Assembly (NCBI GenBank): GCA_000307305.1
Contig: DF158884.1
Coordinates: 81,540-145,539 of the forward strand
Source of the DNA: Enterobacteriaceae bacterium B14
Lineage (GTDB): Bacteria; Pseudomonadota; Gammaproteobacteria; Enterobacterales; Enterobacteriaceae
Length of the DNA stretch: 64,000 nt
Reading direction: 5' to 3'
The notes beneath the pieces are model-generated. The model saw nothing but the letters and a program-made list of their open reading frames with translations. It made no database searches and was not told where the DNA came from. The first letter of the stretch is position 1. Each line of letters starts with the position of its first letter. A program made the position numbers and the translations under genes. Shown piece after piece: positions 22,076-31,142 of this stretch.

Positions 22076-22597
22076 ATGGCTCGATTACATAACGATGAAA
22101 CGGTGTACAGACTCATGATGAACGGCAAAATAACGACATTTTTTGAAGAAAAAGGCTTCGGATTTATTAAAGATGAAGACGGAGAGAATCGTTATTTTCA
22201 CATCTGTAAGGTCTCAAACCCAGACGCCGTTAAAGTAAATGCGCTCGTCACCTTTGAGCCAGGCACCAATAACAAAGGCCTGTCAGCTTTCTCTGTCAAA
22301 GTCGTGAGCAGCAGCAAACACATCATTATTGCCAACGAGAAGATCAAGACCGCGACTATCAAGTCATTTAGGGCTTACACGAAGGATGTTCCTGCTGAAG
22401 TGAAAGTGGATAAAGAGAACATCGTGCTGTCTATCGGTTTGCTGATGAATAAAATCCGCCCGCAAGATGACGCCTCAAAAGCAGACACCAAACAACAGAG
22501 AGTCTTGGATATCGTGACATTCCAGAATGAGACTCACACCTTTACTGAAGATGAAATTGATATTGATGAAGCACTGGATCGTCTGAAAAAACTCTAA
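22076..22597 (+). CDS. Cold-shock-domain protein with an unrecognised C-terminal half
   Basis: The open frame is 173 codons. A cold-shock (OB-fold) domain spans about residues 15-80, with the RNP1-like KGFGFIKDEDG and RYFHI in place of RNP2. The remaining ~90 residues (ending DEIDIDEALDRLKKL) are charged and match nothing I recognise. The start is uncertain: MMNGKITTF at 22115/22118 fits cold-shock proteins better, but no start has a clear ribosome site. Cold-shock domains bind single-stranded RNA or DNA, so a nucleic-acid-binding role is inferred. It stands alone between gltD and a decayed toxin gene. Confidence 0.75.
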   Translation: MARLHNDETVYRLMMNGKITTFFEEKGFGFIKDEDGENRYFHICKVSNPDAVKVNALVTFEPGTNNKGLSAFSVKVVSSSKHIIIANEKIKTATIKSFRAYTKDVPAEVKVDKENIVLSIGLLMNKIRPQDDASKADTKQQRVLDIVTFQNETHTFTEDEIDIDEALDRLKKL

Positions 22598-22655
22598 TGC
22601 CTGTTACTTTGATTGTGCTCACTAGGGGCGCATCATGACATGTTAGGCTTTCCTA

Positions 22656-22859
22656 TTAGGTTTCAATCAACCGCTTAAACAGTAACTGCTGAATATCCTG
22701 ACGCTGCGATAAAATCACATCCGTAGTTACTGTATTGCCATAAACCGAGTAGAGAACCCGATAGCCATTTACAGTATTACACTCACGGTAACGGCTTACG
22801 CCAATTGTTAATAACTCAGGTGAAACAGGACATCCAAGAGTGTGAAAATCAGATAAAAG
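22656..22859 (-). pseudogene. Remnant of a RelE/ParE-family toxin gene
   Basis: In one minus-strand frame, about 67 codons end in a normal stop and encode SRYRECNTVNGYRVLYSV, a hydrophobic segment, then LSQRQDIQQLLFKRLIE. This is the typical C-terminal half of a RelE/ParE toxin, with the YRVLYSV beta strand and the HxRqDI-like end. There is no in-frame start: a TGA at 22860-22862 precedes the fragment, the N-terminal half is missing, and no antitoxin gene adjoins it. It is a decayed toxin-antitoxin locus. The surrounding 22598-22994 contains nothing else I recognise except a GTGGGCT...AGCCCAC inverted repeat near 22914-22948. Confidence 0.7.
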
Positions 22860-22994
22860 TCATAAAAAACCTGTGTTGGGCTGTTAAGGCAACAAAGATA
22901 TTTAAAATATAGTGGTGGGCTATAAACTTATTTTCTAAGAAAGCCCACTTTCCTATTTACTGACACCACCATGATAAGCCAACAAAATACCCCA

Positions 22995-23897
22995 TCACAC
23001 AAACAGAGAACGCTTCTCTTGCAGGTATTCAGCCAGTGTCATCTGCGGTCGTTTTAGCAATTTTTCGATGGTATCCGTCGGTTTTACTGCCAAATAATCC
23101 TTCACTTCATGTCGGTAATACGTCATCAGCTTGTCGTAGAGATCACCCATCGCCTGTTTCAATGGCTCGGCATCATCGACAACAGTGACCGTATCATTAA
23201 TTGCTTGGCTTATTAGCTCTGCAACTTGAGCATAGTTGTAACGAACCTGCCCTGTCAGAACATGCTCTTTACCTACGTGATCTTCGACTCGATCAGTTAA
23301 AATTTTCGCTGCAACGTCCACAATATCCTGCTCAGCAACCCATAGACGATCGGCATCTGTCACCGAAGGCATTACTAAACGGCGGCTAGCTTTGATCTCT
23401 TGCGCAAGGAACATCTCAAGGTTAAACATGATCCAGCAAGGCACATTAATATAGGTCATCGGTATATTACTGGCGTCAAACAACGGCTTGGCGATGGTAC
23501 TGGTATTCGCACCACACTGAGTCGCCAGAAACTCTTCACCCAACTTCTCTGCGGTTAAGCCTTCAGGAATAGAAATAAGGCGCACAACCTGTTTAATCTT
23601 TCCATTGGCTTGAATAGCTTTAATAATATTTGGCGTTGCCACGTTTTCGTCAGTGACAAAATCAGGGACGACAATAAAAATACGGTCAACGCCTTTCATG
23701 GCATTAACGAGACTTTCATAGTCATACCAATCCGCCTGCACCACGTCTGCATGGGGAAATTGCTCGCGTAAACGCTCACAACCCGCACTGCGGCTGCTAG
23801 CTAAACGCAGCGATATCTCTGGGTATTTTCTAATAAGAAGTTGAGCGGTTGCTTTCGTAATATTGCCCGTAGCACCTAAAATAAGTATTGATTCCAT
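22995..23897 (-). CDS. NmrA-like NAD(P)-binding Rossmann-fold protein
   Basis: This 300-residue atypical short-chain dehydrogenase has the N-terminal dinucleotide motif ILGATGNITKATAQLL at about residues 5-20. An NmrA-type body follows, with VDRIFIVVPDF and LISIPEG. Such proteins sense or use NAD(P)(H) or act as quinone/oxidoreductases (QorB-like); the substrate here is unknown. I chose the ATG at 23897 over a GTG three codons earlier, because GGAG sits 8 bases before the ATG. It follows the flavodoxin-fold quinone reductase on the same strand with a gap of only 25 bp, so the two form an operon divergent from an HxlR regulator. Confidence 0.82.
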   Translation of the reverse strand: MESILILGATGNITKATAQLLIRKYPEISLRLASSRSAGCERLREQFPHADVVQADWYDYESLVNAMKGVDRIFIVVPDFVTDENVATPNIIKAIQANGKIKQVVRLISIPEGLTAEKLGEEFLATQCGANTSTIAKPLFDASNIPMTYINVPCWIMFNLEMFLAQEIKASRRLVMPSVTDADRLWVAEQDIVDVAAKILTDRVEDHVGKEHVLTGQVRYNYAQVAELISQAINDTVTVVDDAEPLKQAMGDLYDKLMTYYRHEVKDYLAVKPTDTIEKLLKRPQMTLAEYLQEKRSLFV

Positions 23898-23922
23898 TAT
23901 CGTCACTCCATGTTGCCATTTT

Positions 23923-24453
23923 TTATAGTGCAGAAAGGTAATCTAAATAACCTGTTACGCTATCCTCGACACGCTCGGCAGATAAATCTGATTCAGCCCC
24001 ATAAAAAGCATAGAAAGCGGTGTAATCTGCTTGAACATATTTCGCTGTCATTTCAAAAGGCCGTAATACCTGCTCTAGTGAATAGTCATATCTGCCATTT
24101 TCGACAAAATCGTCTTCGCTAATACCCACACTGACCGAGAGTGAAATTTTACGATCTTTTAATGCATGCTTGCTGGTAGAGCCATATGCCCAACCGTAGG
24201 TAAATACCTCATCAATCCATTTTTTTAATAATGGTGGGCAGTTAAACCAATAAAGAGGAAACTGCAGAACAAGGTTGCCATGCTGTTCAATAAGCGCCTG
24301 CTCTTTTTCTATATCAATGACACCGTCTGGATAAGACTGATAAAGATCGTGAACTGTATATAAATCTGGGTATTTCTTCAGTTCTTCAATCCAGCGCTTA
24401 TTCACCACTGAATCTTTTAAATTTGGATGAGATACAACAATTAGCGTTTTCAT
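23923..24453 (-). CDS. Flavodoxin-fold NAD(P)H:quinone oxidoreductase (KefF/MdaB-like)
   Basis: This 176-residue protein has the Flavodoxin_2 pattern. It begins MKTLIVVSHPN with the phosphate loop, and LQFPLYWFNCPPLLKKW is at about residues 71-87, followed by DEVFTYGWAYG, the classic isoalloxazine-binding region. These cytosolic FMN or FAD enzymes reduce quinones by two electrons and protect against electrophiles. The ATG at 24453 was preferred over one two codons upstream, because AGGGA is correctly spaced for it. It is the first gene of a two-gene unit with the NmrA-like gene and is divergent from an HxlR regulator that likely controls both. Confidence 0.87.
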   Translation of the reverse strand: MKTLIVVSHPNLKDSVVNKRWIEELKKYPDLYTVHDLYQSYPDGVIDIEKEQALIEQHGNLVLQFPLYWFNCPPLLKKWIDEVFTYGWAYGSTSKHALKDRKISLSVSVGISEDDFVENGRYDYSLEQVLRPFEMTAKYVQADYTAFYAFYGAESDLSAERVEDSVTGYLDYLSAL

Positions 24454-24599
24454 ATTCATATTCCCTGTGGGTCAGTGACACATCGGTTTACTATTATCAG
24501 AAGCGCCAGCCTCTATGCGATGATGGGAGTGTATGCCATGTTGATTTCAAAAAGATAGTACGGTAATTTACGTTATATACTATACAAAAGGAGAGTGTG

Positions 24600-24953
24600 A
24601 TGAGTGACGAGAACCTTTGCGATACCAGCGAATTAATGGGGGAAACAGGGTTTGGCTATACGCTATCCATGATTAGCGGAAAATATAAAATGGTGATTTT
24701 ATATTGGCTTGCCGCCTTTAAACCCGTGATGCGGTTTAACGAACTTAAACGCAGCATTGATACGATTTCATTTAAGACTCTGAGCACCACGCTCAAAGAA
24801 CTAGAAAATGATGAGCTAGTGATTAGAAAGGAGTACCCACAGATTCCGCCCAAAGTAGAGTACAGCCTCTCAGAGAAAGGAAAATCGTTAATACCCGTCT
24901 TAGATATGATGTGTGAATGGGGAAAAACTCATCTAAACGATGATCAAAAATAG
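24600..24953 (+). CDS. HxlR-family winged-helix transcriptional regulator
   Basis: This 117-residue protein contains the HxlR/MarR-like winged helix: MISGKYKMVILYWL, FNELKRSIDTISFKTLSTTL (recognition helix) and EYSLSEKGKSLIPVLD (wing). Many members sense quinones or aldehydes through an N-terminal cysteine; a Cys is present at residue 7 here. AAGGAGAG lies directly before the ATG at 24600, which I preferred to the GTG one codon earlier. It is divergent from the quinone reductase/NmrA pair across 146 bp, which points to local repression of that pair. Confidence 0.87.
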   Translation: MSDENLCDTSELMGETGFGYTLSMISGKYKMVILYWLAAFKPVMRFNELKRSIDTISFKTLSTTLKELENDELVIRKEYPQIPPKVEYSLSEKGKSLIPVLDMMCEWGKTHLNDDQK

Positions 24954-25480
24954 AGTGATTATTTAAATGAGGTTTTATTTCTTATACTAAAACCTCGCTT
25001 AATAAAATAATGATTAACTGTCACAAGCTAATATCATTTAATACAAGAAAGTATTAATTTCAAATAAATGAAAAACTGATAACATATTAAAAAATAATAA
25101 TTAAATTTAATTAATTCAAAAAACAAATAACATATTGGCACTTATTTAAAACATTAAATATATATCATCACCATATTTATAACATAGCATCTTGCTGATT
25201 AAATTATTCTCAATGGTATTACATAACGAGTGACAATATAAATAACATTCCAAAAAACGCGCCAAATTCACGCTAAAAAAAATAACATCCATTTGATATG
25301 TAAAGTTATTATCAATGTTAGTTCGAGCTTAGTTATTCTCTTAAAATAAGTTATTACGCAAATGGAATGCATATTATGCTAATGTACCGTTTAGCGGCGC
25401 AGGCATAACGCTAATGTGTCCTTTTTTATTTGGGAAAGGGTGTAGATTTAAGCCTGTTTCAATTAGGTCCTAGGGTATCC
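24954..25480. other. Very AT-rich intergenic stretch before dgaR
   Basis: About 520 bp with no plausible gene on either strand. The first 400 bp are extremely A+T rich, with repeated AATTAA/TTTAAA-type words, the kind of DNA H-NS binds. The final 100 bp would contain the dgaR promoter; I could not choose a convincing -35/-10 pair. Confidence 0.5.
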
Positions 25481-28312
25481 ATGAAACGCAAACATTTAAT
25501 TTGTCAGGAGCTGGAACGACTCACCCTGTCTCTTTCTCGGGAGTCATTAACGGAGGAAGCCCTAGGTAATACCGCTGGCTTTGATGCTGAAACTATCGGG
25601 TTCAATCTTGGGTTAGCACGCAATTCCGTCAGCAAAGATTTGAATCAGCTCTGTACCGAGCAGCAGGTCATTAAGATCAAATCCCGACCTGTCCTATTTT
25701 TGCACCGCCAGGCCTGCGAACAGCTACTAGGCCAAACGTTTCCTGAAGGCCTTTCTGAGGTTAAAGATCTCAGCGAACTTTATACACCCGAGCAGGAAGA
25801 CGAAACCGCTACAGACCCTTTCTATGCCCTCATCGGCTATGACAGCAGCCTGCGTATTGCCGTAGAAAAAGGCAAAGCGGCCGTGCTCTATCCCGGAGGC
25901 TTACACGTGTTACTCACGGGGCCGTCTGGTGTCGGTAAAACGTTTTTTGCCGAGGTGATGCACCGCTTTGCACTGTGTCAGACAGATGTGCCAGACAGCA
26001 CACCACTGGTCTATTTCAACTGCGCCGAATATGCCCACAACCCAGAGCTGCTCTCCTCTCATCTGTTCGGGCATCGCCAAGGGGCATTTACAGGCGCGAC
26101 AGAGAGTAAAAAAGGGTTGGTCGAACAGGCTGATGGCGGTTATCTGATACTCGATGAGGTGCACCGTCTCCCTTATGAAGGACAGGAGAAGCTGTTTTCT
26201 CTCTTAGATAAAGGTGAATATCGCGCCCTAGGTTCTAGTGAGAAAGCCCGATCCATTCATGTTCGGCTAATATGCGCCACCACCGAGGATGCAAACTCTA
26301 CCCTGTTGCGTACCTTTCTGCGCCGAATTCAAGTCGCGATTGCCATTCCACCGCTGCGCGATCGGACGTTGGAAGAGCAAATCGAGATTATTACCCACTT
26401 CTTGCAGCTAGAAAGTCGTAAAATTGATCGCACAATCCGCCTCGATAAAACCATGTTGCTCTATCTACTAGAGAAGCCACTTGAGGGCAACATCGGCCAG
26501 CTTAAGAGTGATATTCAGTTTTTATGTGCGCAAGCATGGGCTGCGGGAATGGGGCAACACAATACCCTACTTCTGCTTGATAAGCGTTTGACCGAGCGAA
26601 ACTTTAACCCTAGCGTCGGCTTGCGTTTACGGGTGGATGCCCTATTTGGTGAGCAAGATTTTATCGATATCAACTCACAGCCGCTCTCTTCCCTGAAACG
26701 GCACCTCAATGCCCCGGGCCAGCAAGAAGATAGCGACATGTTCTACACCTATCTCACCCGCGAATACGTCAACTTGCGCAACAGTAATGTGCCACCGCAG
26801 GAAACCCTGTCGATTTTGCGCAATAAGCTACGCACGCTATTCGATTATGGTTTGTATAACCACGAGGCAGGCGAGAGTGAGCAATCCGGTGACAGATACT
26901 ATGGTGGGCAGGTAGAGCAGCGCATCACCATGATAACGGGCTGTATTGAACAGGTCTTAGGATTTACGCTACCGCAAAATCTCGTGGCTCATTTGCGCAA
27001 ACACTTTTTGACGCTGCTTTCCTATATCCAGCGCGGCCTGATCCCGAATCTGTACTCTTCGAGTCTGATTATGGATTACTGCAAAGATGAGTATGAGAAT
27101 GCCACGCTGCTGTGCCGTAAAATTGATGAAATATTCCATATCCAAAGCCCATCCACAGAGATTGTCTATCTCTGCTTGTTCCTCAAAGAGTGCCGCAGTT
27201 TCCGCCAGCGTAAAGACATCAGCCCCGATTGTGGCGTTCTCCTGATCGGGCACGGTGAAACTACTGCCAGCAGCATGGCGCAATATGTTAACCGTGTTAT
27301 GGAGCGTGAGCTTTTTACCGCCATCGACATGCCTTTCGAGCAGTCGGTGCACGATACGTTAGAGCTGCTCATTTCACACTTACGTGAGCACAATTATCAG
27401 CGGTTGATCTTGATGGTCGATATTGGATCTCTGGTTCATTTCGGCAGCACGGTCAGTAAACTGTTCCATATGGACGTATTGTTGATCCAAAACGTGACAC
27501 TCTCTTCTCTGTTGGAGATTGGGCTCGATCTCACTTACGAAACCAGCGAATTCATGCCGTTGATGGAACTCATGGACAGCAAGGGCATTGCCTATCATCT
27601 GAATAACCAGCAAGTGGAAGAGAACGGTAAAGTTCTGGTGGTTTCATGCATTACTGGCATGGGGACCGCGGTCAAAATCAAGAAAGTGTTGGAAGAGAGT
27701 TTCGGCGAGCTTATGGCTGAAGATACGCGGCTCATTGTGGTGGATTACAACGATGTACGCAGCTTAGAGCGACTACGCCAAGCCATTAATGGGAACGAGC
27801 GCCTGGTCGGTATTGTCGGCACATTTCAGCCGGGGTTGCCAGATATTCCGTTTATTGCGCTGGAAGAACTGTTCTCAGAACAGGGGCCAGAGTTAGTCCT
27901 TAGCCTGCTTAATCCAGATTTGCATAGTTCAGAGCGGGAACTAGAAGTCGAGCGTAGCTCAATGCGTTTTATCAGCGCACTGACATTGGAAAGCATCATT
28001 AATCATATTTCCGTGCTGAACCCACAGCGTATTCTTCAGGAAATAGAAGGCGTTATGCATCAAATCTGCCGCACGTTAGATCTGCACCCAACGCGTCAGG
28101 TGACACTTCGCTTCCTGATCCACTGCTGCTGTATGGTGGAGCGTATCGTTTTAAGCCACAAACCGTTACAGATACCGTTGGAGAATGCGCTAGAAATGGA
28201 CCAACACGCATTTTCTGTCATCAAGCGTGCTTTTTTGCCGATTGAAAGCGCCTATTCGATACGTCTTTCCGACGCTGAGTATTTTTATATTTACGAATTA
28301 CTCTACCGTTAG
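25481..28312 (+). CDS. dgaR: LevR-type sigma-54-dependent activator with PRD domains (DgaR)
   Basis: This 943-residue regulator has an N-terminal winged helix (about 1-80) and then an AAA+ enhancer-binding domain with Walker A GPSGVGKT (about 147-154), the sigma-54-contact loop GAFTGA (about 201-206) and Walker B YLILDEV. Next come a PTS-regulation domain (about 440-560), an EIIA(Man)-like domain with LLIGHGE (about 585), an EIIB-like segment VVSCITGMGTA (about 720) and a second PRD near the C terminus. This is the LevR/DgaR layout. It should activate the downstream dga promoter with RpoN, its activity tuned by PTS phosphorylation. I chose the ATG at 25481; a TTG upstream would add 17 dissimilar residues. 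Confidence 0.88.
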   Translation: MKRKHLICQELERLTLSLSRESLTEEALGNTAGFDAETIGFNLGLARNSVSKDLNQLCTEQQVIKIKSRPVLFLHRQACEQLLGQTFPEGLSEVKDLSELYTPEQEDETATDPFYALIGYDSSLRIAVEKGKAAVLYPGGLHVLLTGPSGVGKTFFAEVMHRFALCQTDVPDSTPLVYFNCAEYAHNPELLSSHLFGHRQGAFTGATESKKGLVEQADGGYLILDEVHRLPYEGQEKLFSLLDKGEYRALGSSEKARSIHVRLICATTEDANSTLLRTFLRRIQVAIAIPPLRDRTLEEQIEIITHFLQLESRKIDRTIRLDKTMLLYLLEKPLEGNIGQLKSDIQFLCAQAWAAGMGQHNTLLLLDKRLTERNFNPSVGLRLRVDALFGEQDFIDINSQPLSSLKRHLNAPGQQEDSDMFYTYLTREYVNLRNSNVPPQETLSILRNKLRTLFDYGLYNHEAGESEQSGDRYYGGQVEQRITMITGCIEQVLGFTLPQNLVAHLRKHFLTLLSYIQRGLIPNLYSSSLIMDYCKDEYENATLLCRKIDEIFHIQSPSTEIVYLCLFLKECRSFRQRKDISPDCGVLLIGHGETTASSMAQYVNRVMERELFTAIDMPFEQSVHDTLELLISHLREHNYQRLILMVDIGSLVHFGSTVSKLFHMDVLLIQNVTLSSLLEIGLDLTYETSEFMPLMELMDSKGIAYHLNNQQVEENGKVLVVSCITGMGTAVKIKKVLEESFGELMAEDTRLIVVDYNDVRSLERLRQAINGNERLVGIVGTFQPGLPDIPFIALEELFSEQGPELVLSLLNPDLHSSERELEVERSSMRFISALTLESIINHISVLNPQRILQEIEGVMHQICRTLDLHPTRQVTLRFLIHCCCMVERIVLSHKPLQIPLENALEMDQHAFSVIKRAFLPIESAYSIRLSDAEYFYIYELLYR

Positions 28313-28324
28313 CCTCTGTAAACA

Positions 28325-28342
28325 CGGGCTTTTCTAAGCCCG
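28325..28342 (+). terminator. Short hairpin after dgaR
   Basis: A 7-bp stem CGGGCTT/AAGCCCG with a TTCT loop lies 12 bp beyond the dgaR stop. No T-run follows, so it would be a weak terminator separating dgaR from the dga operon promoter. Confidence 0.5.
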
Positions 28343-28386
28343 CGCCTTCCTCTATTACACCCTATTTCCCCGATGTGACACAAAAC

Positions 28387-28402
28387 TGGCACACCCCTTG
28401 CA
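28387..28402 (+). promoter_or_regulatory. Sigma-54 (-24/-12) promoter of the dga operon
   Basis: TGGCAC, five bases, then TTGCA is a perfect match to the core RpoN consensus. It lies 50 bp before the dgaA start and immediately downstream of the gene for a sigma-54-dependent activator. Transcription would start about 12 bp after the TTGCA. Confidence 0.92.
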
Positions 28403-28451
28403 ATCTTATTAATAAGATTTTCTTATTTTTATACAATGCTAGGAGGCCACT

Positions 28452-28883
28452 GTGTCGGCTCAACCAGAAGTATTAACACCTCAGATTTTACTCCTCACCC
28501 ACGGTGGTTGGGGAAAGCAGCTTCGCGATAGCCTACGTATGGTTATCGGCGATATCGATGGTGTATTCGATATCGCGCTAATGCCCGTCGATACCCTCGA
28601 TGAGTTTCTTCAAAAAGTGAGAGAACAAGTCGCTGTAATGCCTGCTGGCTCGTTGATTCTGACGGATTTTATCGGCGGAACCACCTCTAATGTTGCGGCT
28701 CGTCTAAGCATCGAATACGACATTGGGGTGATTTCAGGCCTTAATGCAACGCTGCTGTTAGCTGCTATTGATCTGCGTGATTCAGGCCCACTCACCGAGC
28801 ATCTGGACGAGCTAGTAGAACTCGCCAAAGACAGTTGCATGGACGTGGTCAAACAGATCAAAAGCCTGACTCAACAGGCGTAA
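28452..28883 (+). CDS. dgaA: Mannose-family PTS EIIA component (D-glucosaminate), DgaA
   Basis: This 143-residue EIIA(Man)-type protein carries phosphorylatable His17 in ILLLTHGGWG and the SLILTDFIGGTTSNVA segment at about 74-89, typical of this fold. It accepts phosphate from HPr and passes it to DgaB. The start is GTG with AGGAGG five bases upstream. It is the first gene of the operon behind a sigma-54 promoter. Substrate assignment rests on the whole operon (dgaE, dgaF), not on this protein alone. Confidence 0.85.
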   Translation: MSAQPEVLTPQILLLTHGGWGKQLRDSLRMVIGDIDGVFDIALMPVDTLDEFLQKVREQVAVMPAGSLILTDFIGGTTSNVAARLSIEYDIGVISGLNATLLLAAIDLRDSGPLTEHLDELVELAKDSCMDVVKQIKSLTQQA

Positions 28884-29002
28884 TACATCAATTTTGTTAA
28901 TGCACTCTTCACCATAGTTTACGAGCATGTAGTCAGCTCAAACGGTGAAAGGAATAGCCTGCAAAACAGGCATAAAAAATCAACATCAGGGAAATTAATA
29001 TC

Positions 29003-29488
29003 ATGGCAAAGATCGTTTTATGTCGTATCGACAGCCGTTTAATTCATGGTCAGGTTGTTACCAAGTGGGTAGGACAATCTCAGGCAAACCGTATCGCTGT
29101 AGTCAGTGACGAGCTGGAAGCCGATCCCTTCATGAAAAGCATCTATCTGATGGCTGCGCCACCAAATGTGAAAGTAGATTGCTTCGGTAACCAAAGCTTC
29201 GCTGCTGCATGGAAAGAGAATGAATTAGGTGAAGGCAACGTGTTAGTGCTGTTCCCTAACCTAACAGCCATACATCAGGCAGTAAAAGATGGCTTCAACG
29301 TAAAACAGATTCAGGTTGGTGGATTAGGTGGCGGGCCAAACCGTAAGGCCGTATTCCAGAACATTACGCTAGACGACGCTGACGTTGTTTTATTACGTGA
29401 ATTAAAAGAGATGGGAACGGACGTTATCTTCCAAACCATCCCAGAAGATAAGCCACAGCCGTTGGATGAAATCCTGAAAAAGTTCTGA
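29003..29488 (+). CDS. dgaB: Mannose-family PTS EIIB component (D-glucosaminate), DgaB
   Basis: This 161-residue EIIB(Man/Sor) protein begins MAKIVLCRIDSRLIHGQV; His15 in the conserved SRLIHGQV is the phosphorylated residue. It transfers phosphate from DgaA to the incoming sugar acid as it is taken up by DgaC/DgaD. The 119-bp gap from dgaA is the longest in the operon and contains a small GCCTG/CAGGC hairpin (28957-28971), which may adjust relative expression of EIIA and the other subunits. Confidence 0.87.
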   Translation: MAKIVLCRIDSRLIHGQVVTKWVGQSQANRIAVVSDELEADPFMKSIYLMAAPPNVKVDCFGNQSFAAAWKENELGEGNVLVLFPNLTAIHQAVKDGFNVKQIQVGGLGGGPNRKAVFQNITLDDADVVLLRELKEMGTDVIFQTIPEDKPQPLDEILKKF

Positions 29489-29529
29489 GTTAGAACTGAG
29501 CCTACCCTTATCACACAAGGAAAATAAAA

Positions 29530-30276
29530 ATGGATACCATGATGATTGCCATTTGCATGGGGCTTTACTACTGGTTTGCCCGCTTGCGCCTTGGCTACAC
29601 ACTCTCCGGCATGTTGGTTCAGCCTCTTGCCGTCGCCGTCTTCGTCGGTGTTATCACCGGCGACATGACCAACTCGATGATTATCGGTGCGGGCATGCAG
29701 TTAGTTTACCTCGGCGTGACATCTACACCGGGCGGTAACGTCCCTTCTGACCCTGCACTGGCTGCCTGTATCGCGATCCCTATCGCCGTTCAAGCGAACA
29801 TGGACCCGAACATGGCTATCGTGTTAGCTATCCCATTCGGTGTTATCGGTGTGTTCGTCGACCAGTTACGCCGTACCTTGAACGCTATCTGGGTTCATAT
29901 GGCTGACAAGTATGCAGAACAAGACAACACCAGAGGCATCATGCTTTGCGCGTTCTTGTACCCTGCTCTGCTTGGTTTAGCAATTCGCTTCCCCGTCGTC
30001 TTCGCGGCTAACTACTTCGGCCAAAGTGTCGTTGAGAAGTTCCTTGCTCTGATGCCTCACTGGCTGACCCACTCCTTCGAACTGATGGGTGGCATTCTGC
30101 CAGCACTAGGCTTCGCGATCACCATCATGGTTATCGGCAAAAAGAGCCTGCTGCCTTACTTCATCGCTGGTTTCTTTGCGGTGCTGTACCTGAAAGTCGA
30201 CATCATGGCGATGGCTATCTTCGGTACCTGTGCAGCGTTCCTGGTTAAAAATATGGCGAAGAGCGAAGGAGAATAA
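29530..30276 (+). CDS. dgaC: Mannose-family PTS EIIC membrane component, DgaC
   Basis: This 248-residue multi-spanning membrane protein has EIIC(Man/Sor) features: GYTLSGMLVQPLAVAV, GVITGDMTNSMIIGAGMQL and GVTSTPGGNVPSDPALAA. It forms the substrate channel with DgaD in the inner membrane. It follows dgaB by 41 bp with a strong AAGGAAA ribosome site, and dgaD starts 2 bp after its stop. The deduced substrate is D-glucosaminate, from operon context. Confidence 0.87.
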   Translation: MDTMMIAICMGLYYWFARLRLGYTLSGMLVQPLAVAVFVGVITGDMTNSMIIGAGMQLVYLGVTSTPGGNVPSDPALAACIAIPIAVQANMDPNMAIVLAIPFGVIGVFVDQLRRTLNAIWVHMADKYAEQDNTRGIMLCAFLYPALLGLAIRFPVVFAANYFGQSVVEKFLALMPHWLTHSFELMGGILPALGFAITIMVIGKKSLLPYFIAGFFAVLYLKVDIMAMAIFGTCAAFLVKNMAKSEGE

Positions 30277-30278
30277 TC

Positions 30279-31133
30279 ATGAGCGATATCATGCAGCATG
30301 AAATTGTTGAACGTGCGCGCCAATCTACCGCACTGACAAAAAGAGATATTACTAAAGCGTGGTTTATTTACTGGTTAGGGGCTGAAGTGTCCAACTCCTA
30401 CGAACGTCTGCAAAGCCTGATCTTCTGTGCCTCTATGACACCGATTATCAAGAAGCTTTACCCTGAAAAAGAAGAGCGTGTAGAGGCGCTGAAACGCCAC
30501 CTGAACTTCTTTAACAGTGAGCAAACTTTCGGTGCGGTTATCCAAGGCGTTGCTATCGCGATGGAAGAGCAGAAAACCAAAGGTGAGCCAATTTCAGACT
30601 CCTCTATCACTGGTATAAAAACCGGCCTGATGGGGCCATTAGCAGGTATCGGCGACTCTGTCATTTGGGCCGCTATCATGCCATTGCTAATCGCTATCTT
30701 TATCCCATTTGCAGCTAAAGGTAGTGCTATGGGCGGTATCATGCCGGTTGTTCTGTACACCGTTATCACACTGGCTATCAGCTACGGGCTTGCCCACAAA
30801 GGCTATACGCTGGGTAGGGAGTCGATCGTCACCCTCTTGCAAGGAGGTAAGATCAAAGAGTTGATCTACGGCGCGAACGTGCTCGGCCTGATAATGATGG
30901 GTGCTCTCTCAGCAAGTTATGTGAAGATCACCACACCGCTAAAAATCAGTGCACTAGAAGGTGCTGATGTTGTTGTGCAACAGATTCTGGACTCTATTGC
31001 TCCTGGATTATTGCCACTGGCGGCAGTGTTCTCCATCTATTTCTACTTGGTGAAACGCGGCCCTCGTTACACAACGATTCTGTTCTCTATCGTCATTCTC
31101 AGTATTGTCTGCTCTATCTTCGGCATACTGTAA
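30279..31133 (+). CDS. dgaD: Mannose-family PTS EIID membrane component, DgaD
   Basis: This 284-residue EIID(Man) protein starts with a cytosolic segment containing TKRDITKAWFIYWLGAEVSN. The family hallmark KTGLMGPLAGIGDSVIWA follows at about residues 110-127, and hydrophobic helices lie near the C terminus. With DgaC it makes the membrane translocator unique to mannose-family PTS systems. Spacing to its neighbours (2 bp and 9 bp) indicates a single message. Confidence 0.88.
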   Translation: MSDIMQHEIVERARQSTALTKRDITKAWFIYWLGAEVSNSYERLQSLIFCASMTPIIKKLYPEKEERVEALKRHLNFFNSEQTFGAVIQGVAIAMEEQKTKGEPISDSSITGIKTGLMGPLAGIGDSVIWAAIMPLLIAIFIPFAAKGSAMGGIMPVVLYTVITLAISYGLAHKGYTLGRESIVTLLQGGKIKELIYGANVLGLIMMGALSASYVKITTPLKISALEGADVVVQQILDSIAPGLLPLAAVFSIYFYLVKRGPRYTTILFSIVILSIVCSIFGIL

Positions 31134-31142
31134 GGGTTTGTG

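Noticed and set aside
28957-28971. GCCTG/CAGGC hairpin between dgaA and dgaB as a terminator
   Set aside because: It is a 5-bp stem followed by A-rich rather than T-rich sequence, inside an operon; mentioned only as a possible expression modulator.
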